Both the position numbers and the translations under genes were made by a program. Below are positions 44,324 through 53,384 of a stretch of DNA of 64,000 nucleotides, one piece after another; the first letter of the stretch is position 1; each line of letters opens with the position of its first letter. The stretch is from Knoellia sp. S7-12 (GTDB taxonomy: Bacteria; Actinomycetota; Actinomycetes; Actinomycetales; Dermatophilaceae), in assembly GCF_040518285.1 (NCBI RefSeq), contig NZ_CP155449.1, positions 2,108,001 through 2,172,000 on the forward strand, read 5' to 3'. The notes beneath the pieces are model-generated. The model was given only the letters and a program-made list of their open reading frames with translations. It was not told the origin of the DNA and ran no database searches.

Positions 44324-45325
44324 ATGAGTGCGACCGGTAGCGACCTTCGACGTGGACCCTTTGCCGAAGGTGAGCGGGTTCAGCTCACCGACGCCAAGGG
44401 ACGCCTCCACACCATCACCCTGGCTCCGGGCAAGCAGTTCCACACCCACCGCGGCTACCTGCAGCACGACGACCTCCTCGGTGCGCCCGACGGCTCGACC
44501 GTGACCAACACCGCCGGGTTTCAGTACCTCGCGCTGCGGCCGCTGCTCTCCGACTACGTCATGTCGATGCCCCGCGGCGCCGCCGTCGTCTATCCCAAGG
44601 ACGCCGGCCAGATCGTCACCTTCGCCGACATCTTCCCGGGTGCCGTCGTCGTCGAGGCCGGTGTCGGTTCGGGCGCGCTCTCGATGTCGTTGCTGCGGGC
44701 CGTCGGTGAGTCCGGACGCCTTCACTCCTTCGAACGCCGCGAGGACTTCGCCGACATCGCGATGGCCAACGCCCGTGTCTACTTCGGCGGCGACCACCCG
44801 GCGTGGACGGTCACTGTCGGCGACCTCGTCGAGGCGCTGCCGCAGAACGTCGAGCCCGGCACCGTCGACCGCGTCGTTCTCGACATGCTCGCCCCGTGGG
44901 AGTGCCTCGACGTCGTCGGTGAAGCGCTCGCCCCCGGTGGCGTCCTCATCTGTTACGTCGCCACAGCCACGCAGTTGTCCAAGGTCGCCGAGGCCCTGCG
45001 CGACGCCGGCAACTGGACCGAGCCCTCGGCCTGGGAATCACTCGTGCGTGGATGGCACCTCGAAGGCCTGGCCGTCCGTCCACAGCACCGCATGCACGGC
45101 CACACCGGCTTCCTCATCACGTCACGTCGCCTCGCACCCGGAGTCACCCCTCCGCAACGCAAGCGCCGCCCCGGCAAGGGCTACGAGGGCCTTGAGGAGA
45201 CCGAGGGCAGGCCGGCCGAGGTGATGCCCGGTGCGTCCGACGAGGAGTGGACGTCCGAGGCCATCGGCGAACGTGTCCCGTCCGACAAGCGAGTCCGCAA
45301 GGTCCGTCGCAGCGTCACGGGTTAG
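44324..45325 (+). CDS. trmI: tRNA (adenine-N1-)-methyltransferase
   Basis: Methylates A58 (and sometimes A57) of tRNA. 333 residues; start set at ATG 44324. N-terminal beta domain (GERVQLTDAKGRLHTITL), then a Rossmann SAM domain: VVEAGVGSGALSMSLLRAVG (motif I), SFERREDFADIA (motif II Glu), DRVVLDMLAPWECLDVVGEA (motif IV, DMLAPW). C-terminal 60 residues are charged and disordered. Stands upstream of arc as in mycobacteria. Confidence 0.95.
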   Translation: MSATGSDLRRGPFAEGERVQLTDAKGRLHTITLAPGKQFHTHRGYLQHDDLLGAPDGSTVTNTAGFQYLALRPLLSDYVMSMPRGAAVVYPKDAGQIVTFADIFPGAVVVEAGVGSGALSMSLLRAVGESGRLHSFERREDFADIAMANARVYFGGDHPAWTVTVGDLVEALPQNVEPGTVDRVVLDMLAPWECLDVVGEALAPGGVLICYVATATQLSKVAEALRDAGNWTEPSAWESLVRGWHLEGLAVRPQHRMHGHTGFLITSRRLAPGVTPPQRKRRPGKGYEGLEETEGRPAEVMPGASDEEWTSEAIGERVPSDKRVRKVRRSVTG

Positions 45326-45328
45326 CGT
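45323..45328 (+). promoter_or_regulatory. -10 box TAGCGT of arc
   Basis: Formed by the TAG stop of trmI. Leader of about 25 bases with AAGGAGG before ATG 45360. Confidence 0.45.
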
Positions 45329-45359
45329 TGAGGGGCAAGCGTGAGCCAAGGAGGCCCCG

Positions 45360-47021
45360 ATGACCGAGTTCACTCCGTCCGATCGCGATGCCACGCGCCG
45401 TCTTGAGGGCACCGTGAACGACCTGCGTTCACAGGTCAACACCGTGTCCGCACAGAACGAGCGACTCGTCCGCACCCTGCGCGACGCCCGTGAGCAGATC
45501 GTCACCCTCAAGACCGAGGTCGACCGGCTGGGTCAGCCGCCGTCGGGCTACGGCATCGTCGTCGAGACCTTCGGCGACAAGACGGTCGACGTCCTCACCG
45601 GTGGCCGCAAGATGCACGTCGCGGTGAGCCCGACGATCGAGGCCGACGAGATCGAGGTCGGCCGCGAGGTCATGCTCAACGAGGCCATGAACGTCGTGGC
45701 CGTCCACGGCTTCGAACGCGCCGGCGAGATCGTCCTCCTCAAGGAGATCCTCGACGACAGCCGAGTCCTCGTCCTGTCCCGTGCGGACGAAGAGCGGGTA
45801 TGCCGTGTGGCCGCCTCCCTCAAGGACGTCAAGCTGCGTGTCGGCGACGCCCTCCTCCTCGAGTCACGCAGCGCGTTCGTCTACGAGCAGATCCCCAGGG
45901 CGGAGGTCGCGGACCTCGTCCTCGAAGAGGTGCCCGACATCGCCTATGAGGACATCGGCGGGCTCGGCAGCCAGATCGAACTGATCCGCGATGCCGTAGA
46001 GCTGCCCTACCTCCACCCGGACCTGTTCGCTGAGCATCACCTCAAGGCCCCCAAGGGCGTTCTCCTCTATGGCCCTCCCGGTTGTGGCAAGACGATGATC
46101 GCCAAGGCGGTCGCCGCGTCTCTGTCGCGCAAGATCGCCGAGAAGGAGGGTCGGGAGCCGGGCAAGAGCTACTTCCTCAACATCAAGGGTCCAGAGCTGC
46201 TCAACAAGTACGTCGGCGAGACCGAGCGGCACATCCGGTTGATCTTCCAGCGCGCTCGCGAGAAGTCCTCCGAGGGATTCCCCGTCGTCGTCTTCTTCGA
46301 CGAGATGGACAGCCTCTTTCGCACCCGCGGGTCCGGTGTCTCCAGCGACGTCGAGACAACGATCGTCCCGCAGCTGCTCAGCGAGATCGACGGTGTCGAG
46401 GGCCTCGAGAACGTCATCGTCATCGGTGCGAGCAACCGTGAGGACATGATCGACCCGGCCATCCTGCGTCCCGGTCGGCTCGACGTGAAGATCAAGATCG
46501 AGCGTCCCGATGCCCAGGCCTCCACCGAGATCTTCCTCAAGTACCTCACGCCCGACCTGCCCCTCCATACGGACGACCTGGCCGTCAACGGCGGATCGCC
46601 CGAGGCCACGGTCGACGCGATGACCGAGGCCGTCGTGACCCGCATGTATGCCGAGGACGAGGAGAACGAGTTCCTCGAGGTGACCTATGCGGGTGGCGAC
46701 AAGGAGGTCCTCTACTTCAAGGACTTCAACAGCGGCGCGATGATCCAGAACATCGTCGACCGGGCCAAGAAGATGGCCATCAAGGACTTCCTCACCACCG
46801 GTCACCGCGGTCTGCGGGTGGACCACCTGCTCGCCAGCTGCGTCGACGAGTTCAAGGAGAACGAGGACCTGCCCAACACGACCAACCCGGATGACTGGGC
46901 GCGGATCTCGGGCAAGAAGGGTGAACGGATCGTCTACATCCGCACGCTCATCAAGACCAAGGAAGGCAACGAGCCGGGCCGGTCCATCTCGACGATCGCC
47001 AACACCGGTCAATACCTCTAA
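45360..47021 (+). CDS. arc: Proteasome-associated AAA ATPase (ARC/Mpa)
   Basis: Unfolds pupylated proteins and feeds them to the 20S proteasome. 553 residues: N-terminal coiled coil (about 5-55) that binds Pup, two OB folds (60-190), AAA domain with Walker [14 protein letters not shown], Walker [13 protein letters not shown], arginine finger region [11 protein letters not shown]. The C-terminus ends GQYL, the penultimate-Tyr type tail that docks into the proteasome alpha ring. ATG behind AAGGAGG. Confidence 0.97.
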   Translation: MTEFTPSDRDATRRLEGTVNDLRSQVNTVSAQNERLVRTLRDAREQIVTLKTEVDRLGQPPSGYGIVVETFGDKTVDVLTGGRKMHVAVSPTIEADEIEVGREVMLNEAMNVVAVHGFERAGEIVLLKEILDDSRVLVLSRADEERVCRVAASLKDVKLRVGDALLLESRSAFVYEQIPRAEVADLVLEEVPDIAYEDIGGLGSQIELIRDAVELPYLHPDLFAEHHLKAPKGVLLYGPPGCGKTMIAKAVAASLSRKIAEKEGREPGKSYFLNIKGPELLNKYVGETERHIRLIFQRAREKSSEGFPVVVFFDEMDSLFRTRGSGVSSDVETTIVPQLLSEIDGVEGLENVIVIGASNREDMIDPAILRPGRLDVKIKIERPDAQASTEIFLKYLTPDLPLHTDDLAVNGGSPEATVDAMTEAVVTRMYAEDEENEFLEVTYAGGDKEVLYFKDFNSGAMIQNIVDRAKKMAIKDFLTTGHRGLRVDHLLASCVDEFKENEDLPNTTNPDDWARISGKKGERIVYIRTLIKTKEGNEPGRSISTIANTGQYL

Positions 47022-47033
47022 CAGCCACCCCCC

Positions 47034-47054
47034 ACTGATTGCGACTTCGCCTAG
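47034..47054 (+). repeat. 21-base repeat, copy L1
   Basis: Begins ACTGATTGCGACTTCGC, two differences from the right-hand copies. It lies inside a C6/G6 stem (47028-47033 with 47057-47062) that probably terminates arc. Confidence 0.85.
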
Positions 47055-47100
47055 TTGGGGGGCGGACCCACTGATGGCCACGTGGTGCGCGGGACTTTCC

Positions 47101-47121
47101 ACTGATTGCGACTTGGCACAG
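47101..47121 (+). repeat. 21-base repeat, copy L2
   Basis: Begins ACTGATTGCGACTTGGC, one difference from the right-hand copies. A partial copy (ACTGAT) stands at about 47070. Confidence 0.85.
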
Positions 47122-47138
47122 TTGTGGGCCAGACCTGC

Positions 47139-48209
47139 TCACCAGATTTTGCGTTCGAACTCTCTGACGAGCTTCCGGCGCCACACGGCCAACTGTGCCT
47201 CGACGACACACTCAGCGAGTGGGTGGTTGCAACAGGAGCACCGGAAGACAGCGGTGACCTTGGCTGCACGGTCACTGCTGGCGCTCCGCACAAAGCGCGT
47301 GTGGATCTCGGACCCTTCGATGGCGTCACGTGGTGTCCATCGAACGATGGCGAGACCGAGCGCGGTCATGCCCTCCTCGCGAATCCGCTCGCGCTTCAGG
47401 GCTCGACGAACGGACCCTTCGTCCGTGCCGTCGAGCAGGTACTTTTCAACGCCGTCGGCCTCACCGACGAGTCCGTAATCTGGCCACACCGCGTCGGGCC
47501 GGCCGACGAACTCGCCCTCAGGCGTGAAGACGTTGACCTGGGGGACGCTGGTGGGCAGCCCCCAGCTCGCCATGGACCAAGCCGACGCAGACTCGAGCCA
47601 GTTCTCCCGACGGCCGTCTACGAGCATGAGGACATCGTTGGTCCTGGCCACGTGTGGCCATCGGCGTTGATGGCGCCGCATGTCGAGGAGTTGGTCAAGC
47701 GTGGTCACTCCGGCTCGGACGGCCCCGTCAGCGACGGCCAACGCATCGCGCTGATGAACCTCGCGACCAGAATCGATGACGACACGCGCAGGAACGAAAC
47801 CCGGAACACCGTGGCGAATGACGATGTGTTCGTGCGGCGTCTTGCCTCGGTGGAACCGACACCACGCGTAGTTCGGGCTGGTCCGAACGTCGTCCAAGAT
47901 CGTCATGCTCACGACCGCCGGTGGGTGTGAGGGACGGGGTAGATCGAGGAGGACGGCCTGACTCGTGTGGCTGATCAGGGCGTCGGGAACGAGTCGAACG
48001 GCGGCCTCGATCATGAGCCGATGGCGCTGCCAGGGTGAGGCTGTGTCCCAGGGCCCGCGCACGGCATACAAACCTCTGGCGGGAGACGTCAGGAACCGGG
48101 TCGACAACGCATAACTGACGGTGGTTTGTGCGAGGCCGTCGGCACCGGACTCGCGACGGACGAAGGGTTGCGGCAGTCGGCTCAGAGCCTGCGCGGTCTG
48201 TGGGTCCAT
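47139..48209 (-). CDS. AbiEi-antitoxin-like / DUF559-type nuclease protein
   Basis: 356 residues from ATG 48209 (MDPQTAQALSRLPQPFVRRE); the longer frame is unnatural. N-terminal winged-helix of the AbiEi-antitoxin kind (TRFLTSPARGLYAVRGP), then a domain with ISHTSQAVLLDLP and IVIRHGVPGFVPARVVID, and a C-terminal very-short-patch-repair-like nuclease core (GRPDAVWPDYGLVGEADGVE K Y, then LKRERIREEGMTALGLAIVR W). This two-part layout is common in actinobacteria as solitary cargo genes and its role is unknown. Flanking repeats could be its binding sites. Confidence 0.8.
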   Translation of the reverse strand: MDPQTAQALSRLPQPFVRRESGADGLAQTTVSYALSTRFLTSPARGLYAVRGPWDTASPWQRHRLMIEAAVRLVPDALISHTSQAVLLDLPRPSHPPAVVSMTILDDVRTSPNYAWCRFHRGKTPHEHIVIRHGVPGFVPARVVIDSGREVHQRDALAVADGAVRAGVTTLDQLLDMRRHQRRWPHVARTNDVLMLVDGRRENWLESASAWSMASWGLPTSVPQVNVFTPEGEFVGRPDAVWPDYGLVGEADGVEKYLLDGTDEGSVRRALKRERIREEGMTALGLAIVRWTPRDAIEGSEIHTRFVRSASSDRAAKVTAVFRCSCCNHPLAECVVEAQLAVWRRKLVREFERKIW

Positions 48210-48298
48210 GCAACGCACGATGGGCCGTGCGGGCCCTCCTGGGCAGCTGCACGAAGCCATCTGTGGACAAGAGCCGGTCAGAGATCGGCTTGTGGAAA

Positions 48299-48319
48299 CT
48301 GTGCGAAGTCGCAATCAGT
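48299..48319 (-). repeat. 21-base repeat, copy R1
   Basis: Identical to R2, opposite to the left pair, upstream of the nuclease gene. Contains GCGA-AG-TCGC, so each copy is itself an imperfect palindrome. Confidence 0.9.
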
Positions 48320-48331
48320 CGAACCGAGTTA

Positions 48332-48352
48332 CTGTGCGAAGTCGCAATCAGT
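48332..48352 (-). repeat. 21-base repeat, copy R2
   Basis: Identical to R1, period 33. On the minus strand its ACTGA provides the stop codon (48348-48350) of the DUF3054 gene. Confidence 0.9.
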
Positions 48353-48698
48353 TGGGTAGGAAGTTGGCGATGAGGCGCCAGCCGAGCATGGTTGCCGCGA
48401 GGAAGATCGTGGCGACGACGATGAACGACGGTGCGGTCCCCGTCGCGGCAAGGCGTCGAAAGAGCATGCCGACAACCACGGTGGCGACCACGACGATGGT
48501 GCCGAACTGCCAGGTGCGCGGCGATGCATCCAGGGTGAGCGAGGCGACGAGGTAGCCGGCGGCGGTGCCACAGACGAACGGAGCGGCGGTCTCGAGGACT
48601 CCGCTGAAGGTGATCCCGTGCGCGTGCGATCGTCGACCGACAAGGGCAAAGACCACCACAGCGAGCAGGTCCAGCAGCGGAGCGACGAGGCGGCTCAT
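48348..48698 (-). CDS. DUF3054 family membrane protein
   Basis: 116 residues from ATG 48698 (MSRLVAPLLDLLAVVVFALV); a GTG at 48710 overlapping the prs stop is an alternative. Four membrane helices, with the family motif GRRSHAHG after helix 1 and the TW-G central part. Function unknown. The 3' end runs into repeat R2, so the original stop may have been replaced on insertion of the cassette. Confidence 0.88.
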   Translation of the reverse strand: MSRLVAPLLDLLAVVVFALVGRRSHAHGITFSGVLETAAPFVCGTAAGYLVASLTLDASPRTWQFGTIVVVATVVVGMLFRRLAATGTAPSFIVVATIFLAATMLGWRLIANFLPN

Positions 48699-48702
48699 CG
48701 AG

Positions 48703-49692
48703 TCAGCCACTGACCTTGTCGAAGAGAGAGCCCTGGGGCGGTGCGTGCGTCGGGTCGACGCCGTCGAACAGGATGCTCACGGACTCACCGCCGTGGATCC
48801 GGGTGATCGCCTCGGCGAAGAGCCCCGAGACGGTGCGGACCTGGAGCTCGGGCCAGTCGGCGGGTGCGGGGACCGTGTCGGTCGTCACGATCTGGGTCAC
48901 CATCGGGTGGCCGCGCAGGCGCTCGACGGCCTTGCCCGCAAAGAGCCCATGGGTGCAGGCGACCGCCGCTTCGGTGACCCCGAAGTCGGCCAGGCGATCA
49001 AGCAGCTCGAGGATGGATCCACCTGTCGCGATCTCGTCGTCGAGGACGATGGCGCGCTTGCCCCTGACGTCACCGACGATGGAGTCGATGACGACCTTGT
49101 CGTCGCTCTGTCGCTGCTTGCTGCCGGCGGCGACGGGCAGGCCGAGCAGGCGCGAGAACTGGGTCGCCTCCTTGGCGTTGCCGAGGTCGGGGGAGATGAC
49201 GACCGAGTTCGTGAGGTCGGTGCCCCGGAAGTGGTCGGCAAGCACCCCGAGGGCGGTGAGGTGGTCGACGGGGACCGAGAAGAAGCCGTGGACCTGGGGG
49301 GCGTGAAGGTTCATCGTCAGCACGCGGTGTGCGCCGGCCGTCGAGATGAGGTCGGCGACGAGTCGCCCACCGAGCGAGATGCGCGACGCGTCCTTCTTGT
49401 CGGACCGGGCGTAGGCGAAGTGGGGGATGACCGCGGTGATCTGGGCGGCGGACGCGCCACGGGCCGCATCGATCATGAGGAGCAGCTCCATGAGGTGCTC
49501 CTGCGTCGGCGGCACGAGCGGCTGGATGATGTATACGTCGCGCTGGCGGCAGTTCGCGAGCAGCTGGGCCTGCAGGCAGTCATTGCTGAACCGCTTGATC
49601 TCGCTGCCCGAAAGAGGCACGCCCAACTTGTCGCAGATCTGGGAGGCGAGGGTCTTGTGGGCACTACCGGAGAAGACGACGATCTCGCGCAT
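48703..49692 (-). CDS. prs: Ribose-phosphate pyrophosphokinase, divergent type
   Basis: Makes PRPP from ribose-5-phosphate and ATP. 329 residues. Seen: FSGSAHKTLASQICDKLGVP at the N-terminus, HFAYARSDKKDASRISLGGR (flexible loop and ATP site), SPDLGNAKEATQFSRLLGLP, and the PRPP loop IVLDDEIATGGSI. The usual PRPP loop is D-D-x-I-D-T-G-G-T; here Glu and Ala replace Met and Asp, which marks a paralogue, probably beside a standard prs elsewhere. ATG six bases from TAGGGT. Confidence 0.88.
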   Translation of the reverse strand: MREIVVFSGSAHKTLASQICDKLGVPLSGSEIKRFSNDCLQAQLLANCRQRDVYIIQPLVPPTQEHLMELLLMIDAARGASAAQITAVIPHFAYARSDKKDASRISLGGRLVADLISTAGAHRVLTMNLHAPQVHGFFSVPVDHLTALGVLADHFRGTDLTNSVVISPDLGNAKEATQFSRLLGLPVAAGSKQRQSDDKVVIDSIVGDVRGKRAIVLDDEIATGGSILELLDRLADFGVTEAAVACTHGLFAGKAVERLRGHPMVTQIVTTDTVPAPADWPELQVRTVSGLFAEAITRIHGGESVSILFDGVDPTHAPPQGSLFDKVSG

Positions 49693-49698
49693 GAGTCG

Positions 49699-49704
49699 AC
49701 CCTA
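49699..49704 (-). promoter_or_regulatory. -10 box TAGGGT of prs
   Basis: Six bases from the ATG on the minus strand; leaderless arrangement. Confidence 0.5.
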
Positions 49705-49713
49705 AGGCAGACG

Positions 49714-50682
49714 TCAGGTCAGGTGAACGCGAAGTTCATTCACGAGCTCCCAACGGTGCTGGCCACCCGCGGCACAGGCCCCCGGGAAGCTGGCGAAACC
49801 GTGCGGCACCCGCAGATAGTTCGTGTGGCGGACGTCGACACCAGCGGAGCGGAGCGCGGCGGCATACCGGATTCCGTCGTCCCGGATCGGGTCGAGGTCC
49901 GCGGTCTGGATGAGTGCGGGAGGCAGACCGACGAGGTCGCCGAAGAGCGGCGAGAGCTGCGGGTCCGTGAGGTCCTGCCCCGCGGCATACAGGTCACGGA
50001 AGGCGATGATCGACGCCTTGGTGAGGATCGGCGCGTTGGCGTGTTCGTCGATGGAGGGTGACTGCATCGTCAGGTCTGTGGCTGGATAGATGAGCGCCTG
50101 GTGACGGATCCAGTCGGCGCCGCTGCCGTGAACGACCTGCGCGACGACGGCGGCAAGGTGACCGCCCGCCGAGTCGCCACAGACCGCCATCCGGTGCGCG
50201 TCGGCACGCAACACGTCTGACTGCGCCGCGATCCAGGTCGTCGCGTCGACGGCATCGTGGACGGCCGTCGGCGAGGGGTGCTCTGGAGCCAGCCGGTAGT
50301 CAACGCTCACGACGACCGCGCCGACCTCGGCCGCGAGCTGGGTGCATATCGGGTCGTAGTTGACGACATTGCCCACGACCCAGCCGCCACCGTGGAACCA
50401 GACGATGACGGGAACGTCGGTCTGCGCATCACGAATGGCCCGCGGACGATAGATGCGCAGCGGGATCTCGTAGCCGTCGCGGGCAGGGGCCGTCCCGAAG
50501 GTGATGCCGACGGCCGGGTCGACGACACCGGTGATCCACGAGAACGGCGGCTTGGTCGGATACGTCGCCGCGCGGGCTTCGTGACGCTGCTCCTCGCTCA
50601 TCTCCTCGACCGGCACTCGCATCCGGTCGACGACAGCGACGGTTGCCGTGGTGAGTGGAGACATCCCGCGATACGAGCGCAT
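49714..50682 (-). CDS. Alpha/beta hydrolase, hormone-sensitive-lipase type
   Basis: 322 residues. Oxyanion motif FHGGGWVVGN, nucleophile elbow GDSAGGHLA (Ser), Asp in TADLDPIRDDGI and His in RVPHGFASF complete the triad. Probably an esterase/lipase acting on short or medium acyl esters. ATG 50682; ATG at 50664 is an alternative. No signal peptide. Head-to-head with dop. Confidence 0.92.
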   Translation of the reverse strand: MRSYRGMSPLTTATVAVVDRMRVPVEEMSEEQRHEARAATYPTKPPFSWITGVVDPAVGITFGTAPARDGYEIPLRIYRPRAIRDAQTDVPVIVWFHGGGWVVGNVVNYDPICTQLAAEVGAVVVSVDYRLAPEHPSPTAVHDAVDATTWIAAQSDVLRADAHRMAVCGDSAGGHLAAVVAQVVHGSGADWIRHQALIYPATDLTMQSPSIDEHANAPILTKASIIAFRDLYAAGQDLTDPQLSPLFGDLVGLPPALIQTADLDPIRDDGIRYAAALRSAGVDVRHTNYLRVPHGFASFPGACAAGGQHRWELVNELRVHLT

Positions 50683-50742
50683 GCGGGGAGTATGCCGTGG
50701 GGCTCGGTCGGCCGGTCCGGAGGACGTGGTTTCCTTGCACCC

Positions 50743-50778
50743 ATGTCCCGATTCCTTTCCCTCGCGGTGCAGCGATGA
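50743..50778 (+). CDS. Possible 11-residue leader peptide before dop
   Basis: ATG 50743 encodes MSRFLSLAVQR; its TGA overlaps the dop ATG (ATGA). It could couple translation to dop or be chance. Confidence 0.25.
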   Translation: MSRFLSLAVQR

Positions 50779-52301
50779 CCGTCCGTCGCGTCATGGGTAT
50801 CGAGACCGAGTACGGCATCTCGGTCCCGGGCTCACCCACGGCGAACCCCATGGTCCTGTCCGGAGACGTCGTGACGACGTATGCCGCGAGCCGAGGGATC
50901 CGTCCGGCACAGGCATCGTGGGACTACGCCGACGAGACGCCGTTGCACGACGCCCGCGGGTTCGACATGGGGCGGGGGGTGGCCCACGCGAGCCAGCTCA
51001 CCGACATCGACGACCCGACGATGGCCAACGTGGTCCTCACCAACGGGGCGCGGCTCTATGTCGACCACGCCCACCCCGAATATGCCTCGCCGGAAGTCAC
51101 CAACCCCCGCGACGCGGTCGTCTGGGACAAGGCTGGGGAACTCGTCATGCGCGATGCCGTGCATCGACTCGCGACAGTGCCGCCGGGGGTCAACCTCTAC
51201 AAGAACAACACTGACGGCAAGGGTGCGTCCTACGGCACCCACGAGAACTACCTCATGTCGCGCCGCACGCCGTTCGCGCGAATCATCGCCCAGCTCACCC
51301 CGTTCTTCGTCGTGCGTCAGGTCATGTGCGGGTCGGGCCGGGTCGGGATCGGTGTCGACTCCCGCGCGACCGGCTACCAGCTGGCGCAGCGCAGCGACTT
51401 CTTCGAGGCCGAGGTCGGGCTCGAGACGACGCTCAAGCGGCCCATCATCAACACGCGGGACGAGCCGCACGCGGTCGCCGACCTCTATCGCCGACTGCAC
51501 GTGATCCTCGGTGATGCCAATCACTGCGACGTCGCGAACCTCGTCAAGATGGGATCGACCTCGCTGGTCCTGGCGATGATCGAGGACGACGCCTTCACGA
51601 GCGACCTCAGTGTCCGTTCTCCCGTGCCCACCCTGCGGGCGGTGAGTCACGACCCGTCCCTGAAGTCGACGATCGAGCTGATGGACGGTCGGTCGATCCG
51701 ACCGGTCGAGCTGCTCCGCACCTTCCACGAGCTCGCCGCGACCTACGTCGACGACAAGTGGGGCACCGACGTCGACACCGACACGATCGAGGTCCTGCGC
51801 TGGTGGGACACCGTGCTCACCGCGCTCGAGGGTGACCCGATGGACGCCCGGCGGTGGGTCGACTGGGTGGCCAAGCTCTCCGTCCTCGAGGGCTACCGCG
51901 AGCGTGACTCCCTCGGCTGGGGCGACCCACGCCTCAAGGCGGTCGACATCCAGTGGTCCGACGTGCGCAGCGACCGCGGCCTGGCGCATCGACTGGCGGC
52001 GACGAACCGGGTCGAGGTCCTCGTGCCAGAGGCCGAGGCGGCGGCGGCGATGGACAACGCGCCCGAGGACACACGAGCGTGGTTCCGGGGGGCGTGCCTG
52101 CGCAAGTTTCCCGAGTCGGTCGTGGCGGCGTCGTGGGACTCCGTCGTCGTCGAGGTGCCGGGGGAGCGCACCCTCCAGCGCATTCCCATCCTCGAGCCGC
52201 TGCGAGGGACGAAGGACGCGGTCGGTGACCTCGTCGACGGGGCGTCCGACATCCGGTCGCTCCTCGAGTCGCTGGCCGCTGTCGACCGGGCCGCGGACTA
52301 G
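50775..52301 (+). CDS. dop: Pup deamidase/depupylase
   Basis: Converts the C-terminal Gln of Pup to Glu and can remove Pup from proteins. 508 residues. N-terminus MTVRRVMGIETEYGIS with the metal-binding Glu pair, the nucleophile/loop region LSGDVVTTYAASRGIRPAQA specific to Dop, LYVDHAHPEYASPE, LYKNNTDGKGASYGTHENYL (ATP/metal) and [12 protein letters not shown]. Start ATG 50775. Its insert after residue 35 separates it from PafA at 55810. The TAG stop begins the -10 box of pup. Confidence 0.96.
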   Translation: MTVRRVMGIETEYGISVPGSPTANPMVLSGDVVTTYAASRGIRPAQASWDYADETPLHDARGFDMGRGVAHASQLTDIDDPTMANVVLTNGARLYVDHAHPEYASPEVTNPRDAVVWDKAGELVMRDAVHRLATVPPGVNLYKNNTDGKGASYGTHENYLMSRRTPFARIIAQLTPFFVVRQVMCGSGRVGIGVDSRATGYQLAQRSDFFEAEVGLETTLKRPIINTRDEPHAVADLYRRLHVILGDANHCDVANLVKMGSTSLVLAMIEDDAFTSDLSVRSPVPTLRAVSHDPSLKSTIELMDGRSIRPVELLRTFHELAATYVDDKWGTDVDTDTIEVLRWWDTVLTALEGDPMDARRWVDWVAKLSVLEGYRERDSLGWGDPRLKAVDIQWSDVRSDRGLAHRLAATNRVEVLVPEAEAAAAMDNAPEDTRAWFRGACLRKFPESVVAASWDSVVVEVPGERTLQRIPILEPLRGTKDAVGDLVDGASDIRSLLESLAAVDRAAD

Positions 52302-52304
52302 GCT
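52299..52304 (+). promoter_or_regulatory. -10 box TAGGCT of pup-prcBA
   Basis: Formed by the dop TAG stop; 50 bases before pup, leader with GAGGAGGAG. Confidence 0.45.
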
Positions 52305-52353
52305 CGGTCTCTCAGGCACCGCGATGGTGCTTCGGTGACACGAGGAGGAGCCC

Positions 52354-52545
52354 ATGGCAGGCCAAGAGCAGATCAAGCCGGGGCGACGCGACGACGGTCC
52401 GGACGACGCACCCGAGCCCGCAGCGGCGCCGGCGGCGCAGGTCTCCGACACCGAGATCGACGACATCCTCGACGAGATCGACGGTGTCCTGGAGACCAAC
52501 GCCGAGGAGTTCGTCCGCGGTTTCGTCCAGAAGGGCGGCCAGTGA
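52354..52545 (+). CDS. pup: Prokaryotic ubiquitin-like protein Pup
   Basis: 63 residues, disordered N-terminal half, helix [20 protein letters not shown] that binds the ARC coiled coil, and C-terminus FVQKGGQ. Ending in GGQ, it must be deamidated by Dop before PafA can ligate it to lysines. Stop overlaps prcB start (GTGA). Confidence 0.98.
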   Translation: MAGQEQIKPGRRDDGPDDAPEPAAAPAAQVSDTEIDDILDEIDGVLETNAEEFVRGFVQKGGQ

Positions 52546-53384
52546 GCCCCGTGTCCGACAGCGGTCGTCTCCCCGCGGCATACCTGCGCACGGGTTCTGC
52601 CTCGTTCACCGAGTTCATCGCTGAACACGAGCCGAGCCTCATCCCGTCGCGTCGCGGCCTGCCCCCGGGAGCGACGATCGATGCCCCCCACGGCACGACG
52701 ATCGTCACGTTGACCTTTGACGGCGGCGTCCTCATGGCCGGCGACCGGCGCGCGACGATGGGCAATATCATCGCCAACCGCGACATGGAGAAGGTCTTCG
52801 CGACCGACGAGTTCTCGGTCGTGGGCATCGCTGGCACCGCAGGTCTCGCCATCGAGCTGGTCCGGTTGTTCCAGGTCGAGCTCGAGCACTACGAGAAGAT
52901 CGAGGGCACGCTCATGTCCCTTGAGGGCAAGGCCAACCGGCTCGCCTCGATGATCCGGGGCAACCTCGGCATGGCGATGCAGGGCCTCAGCGTCGTGCCC
53001 GTCTTTGCCGGCTTCGACCACCACGACGCGATCGGTCGGATCTTCTCCTACGACGTCACCGGGGGTTGCTACGAGGAGCACGACCACCACAGCGTCGGCT
53101 CGGGTTCGCTCTTCGCGCGTGGCGCCCTCAAGAAGCTCTACCGTCCCGGCATGTCCAGTGACGAAGCCGTCCGCATCGCCGTCGAGGCCCTGTGGGACGC
53201 GGCCGATGACGACTCGGCGACCGGTGGCCCCGACGTGGGTCGGCGGATCTGGCCGACGGTCGCCCTCATCGATGCCGACGGGGCGCGGTTCGTGCCCGAT
53301 GACAGCGTCGCTCCCGTGGTCGACGCCATCGTGGCGGATCGCCGTGGGAATCCTGGTGGACGACGTGGGGGAGGTGCCTCATGA
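52542..53384 (+). CDS. prcB: 20S proteasome beta subunit
   Basis: 280 residues from GTG 52542. Propeptide of 51 residues ends at Gly51; the mature enzyme starts at Thr52 ([10 protein letters not shown]), the catalytic nucleophile. Also seen: [20 protein letters not shown] with Lys further on (MEKVF) and the SGS motif [10 protein letters not shown]. Fourteen copies form the inner rings. Coupled to pup and prcA. Confidence 0.97.
   Translation: MSPVSDSGRLPAAYLRTGSASFTEFIAEHEPSLIPSRRGLPPGATIDAPHGTTIVTLTFDGGVLMAGDRRATMGNIIANRDMEKVFATDEFSVVGIAGTAGLAIELVRLFQVELEHYEKIEGTLMSLEGKANRLASMIRGNLGMAMQGLSVVPVFAGFDHHDAIGRIFSYDVTGGCYEEHDHHSVGSGSLFARGALKKLYRPGMSSDEAVRIAVEALWDAADDDSATGGPDVGRRIWPTVALIDADGARFVPDDSVAPVVDAIVADRRGNPGGRRGGGAS

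Larger units (their letters stand above)
47034..48352. mobile_element. Nuclease-gene cassette between paired inverted repeats
   Basis: One gene (47139-48209, minus strand) is flanked on each side by two copies of a 21-base repeat, left pair and right pair in opposite orientation. The segment separates arc from the dop-pup-prcBA part and fits exactly behind the arc stop; the last repeat supplies the TGA stop of the DUF3054 gene. No transposase is present. It looks like an inserted single-gene cassette or a gene with its own binding sites; mobility is inferred. Confidence 0.6.

Noticed and set aside
50832..53090. 752-residue open frame antisense to dop, pup and prcB
   Set aside because: The plus-strand genes are certain and coupled; the antisense frame runs across gene borders and has shadow composition.
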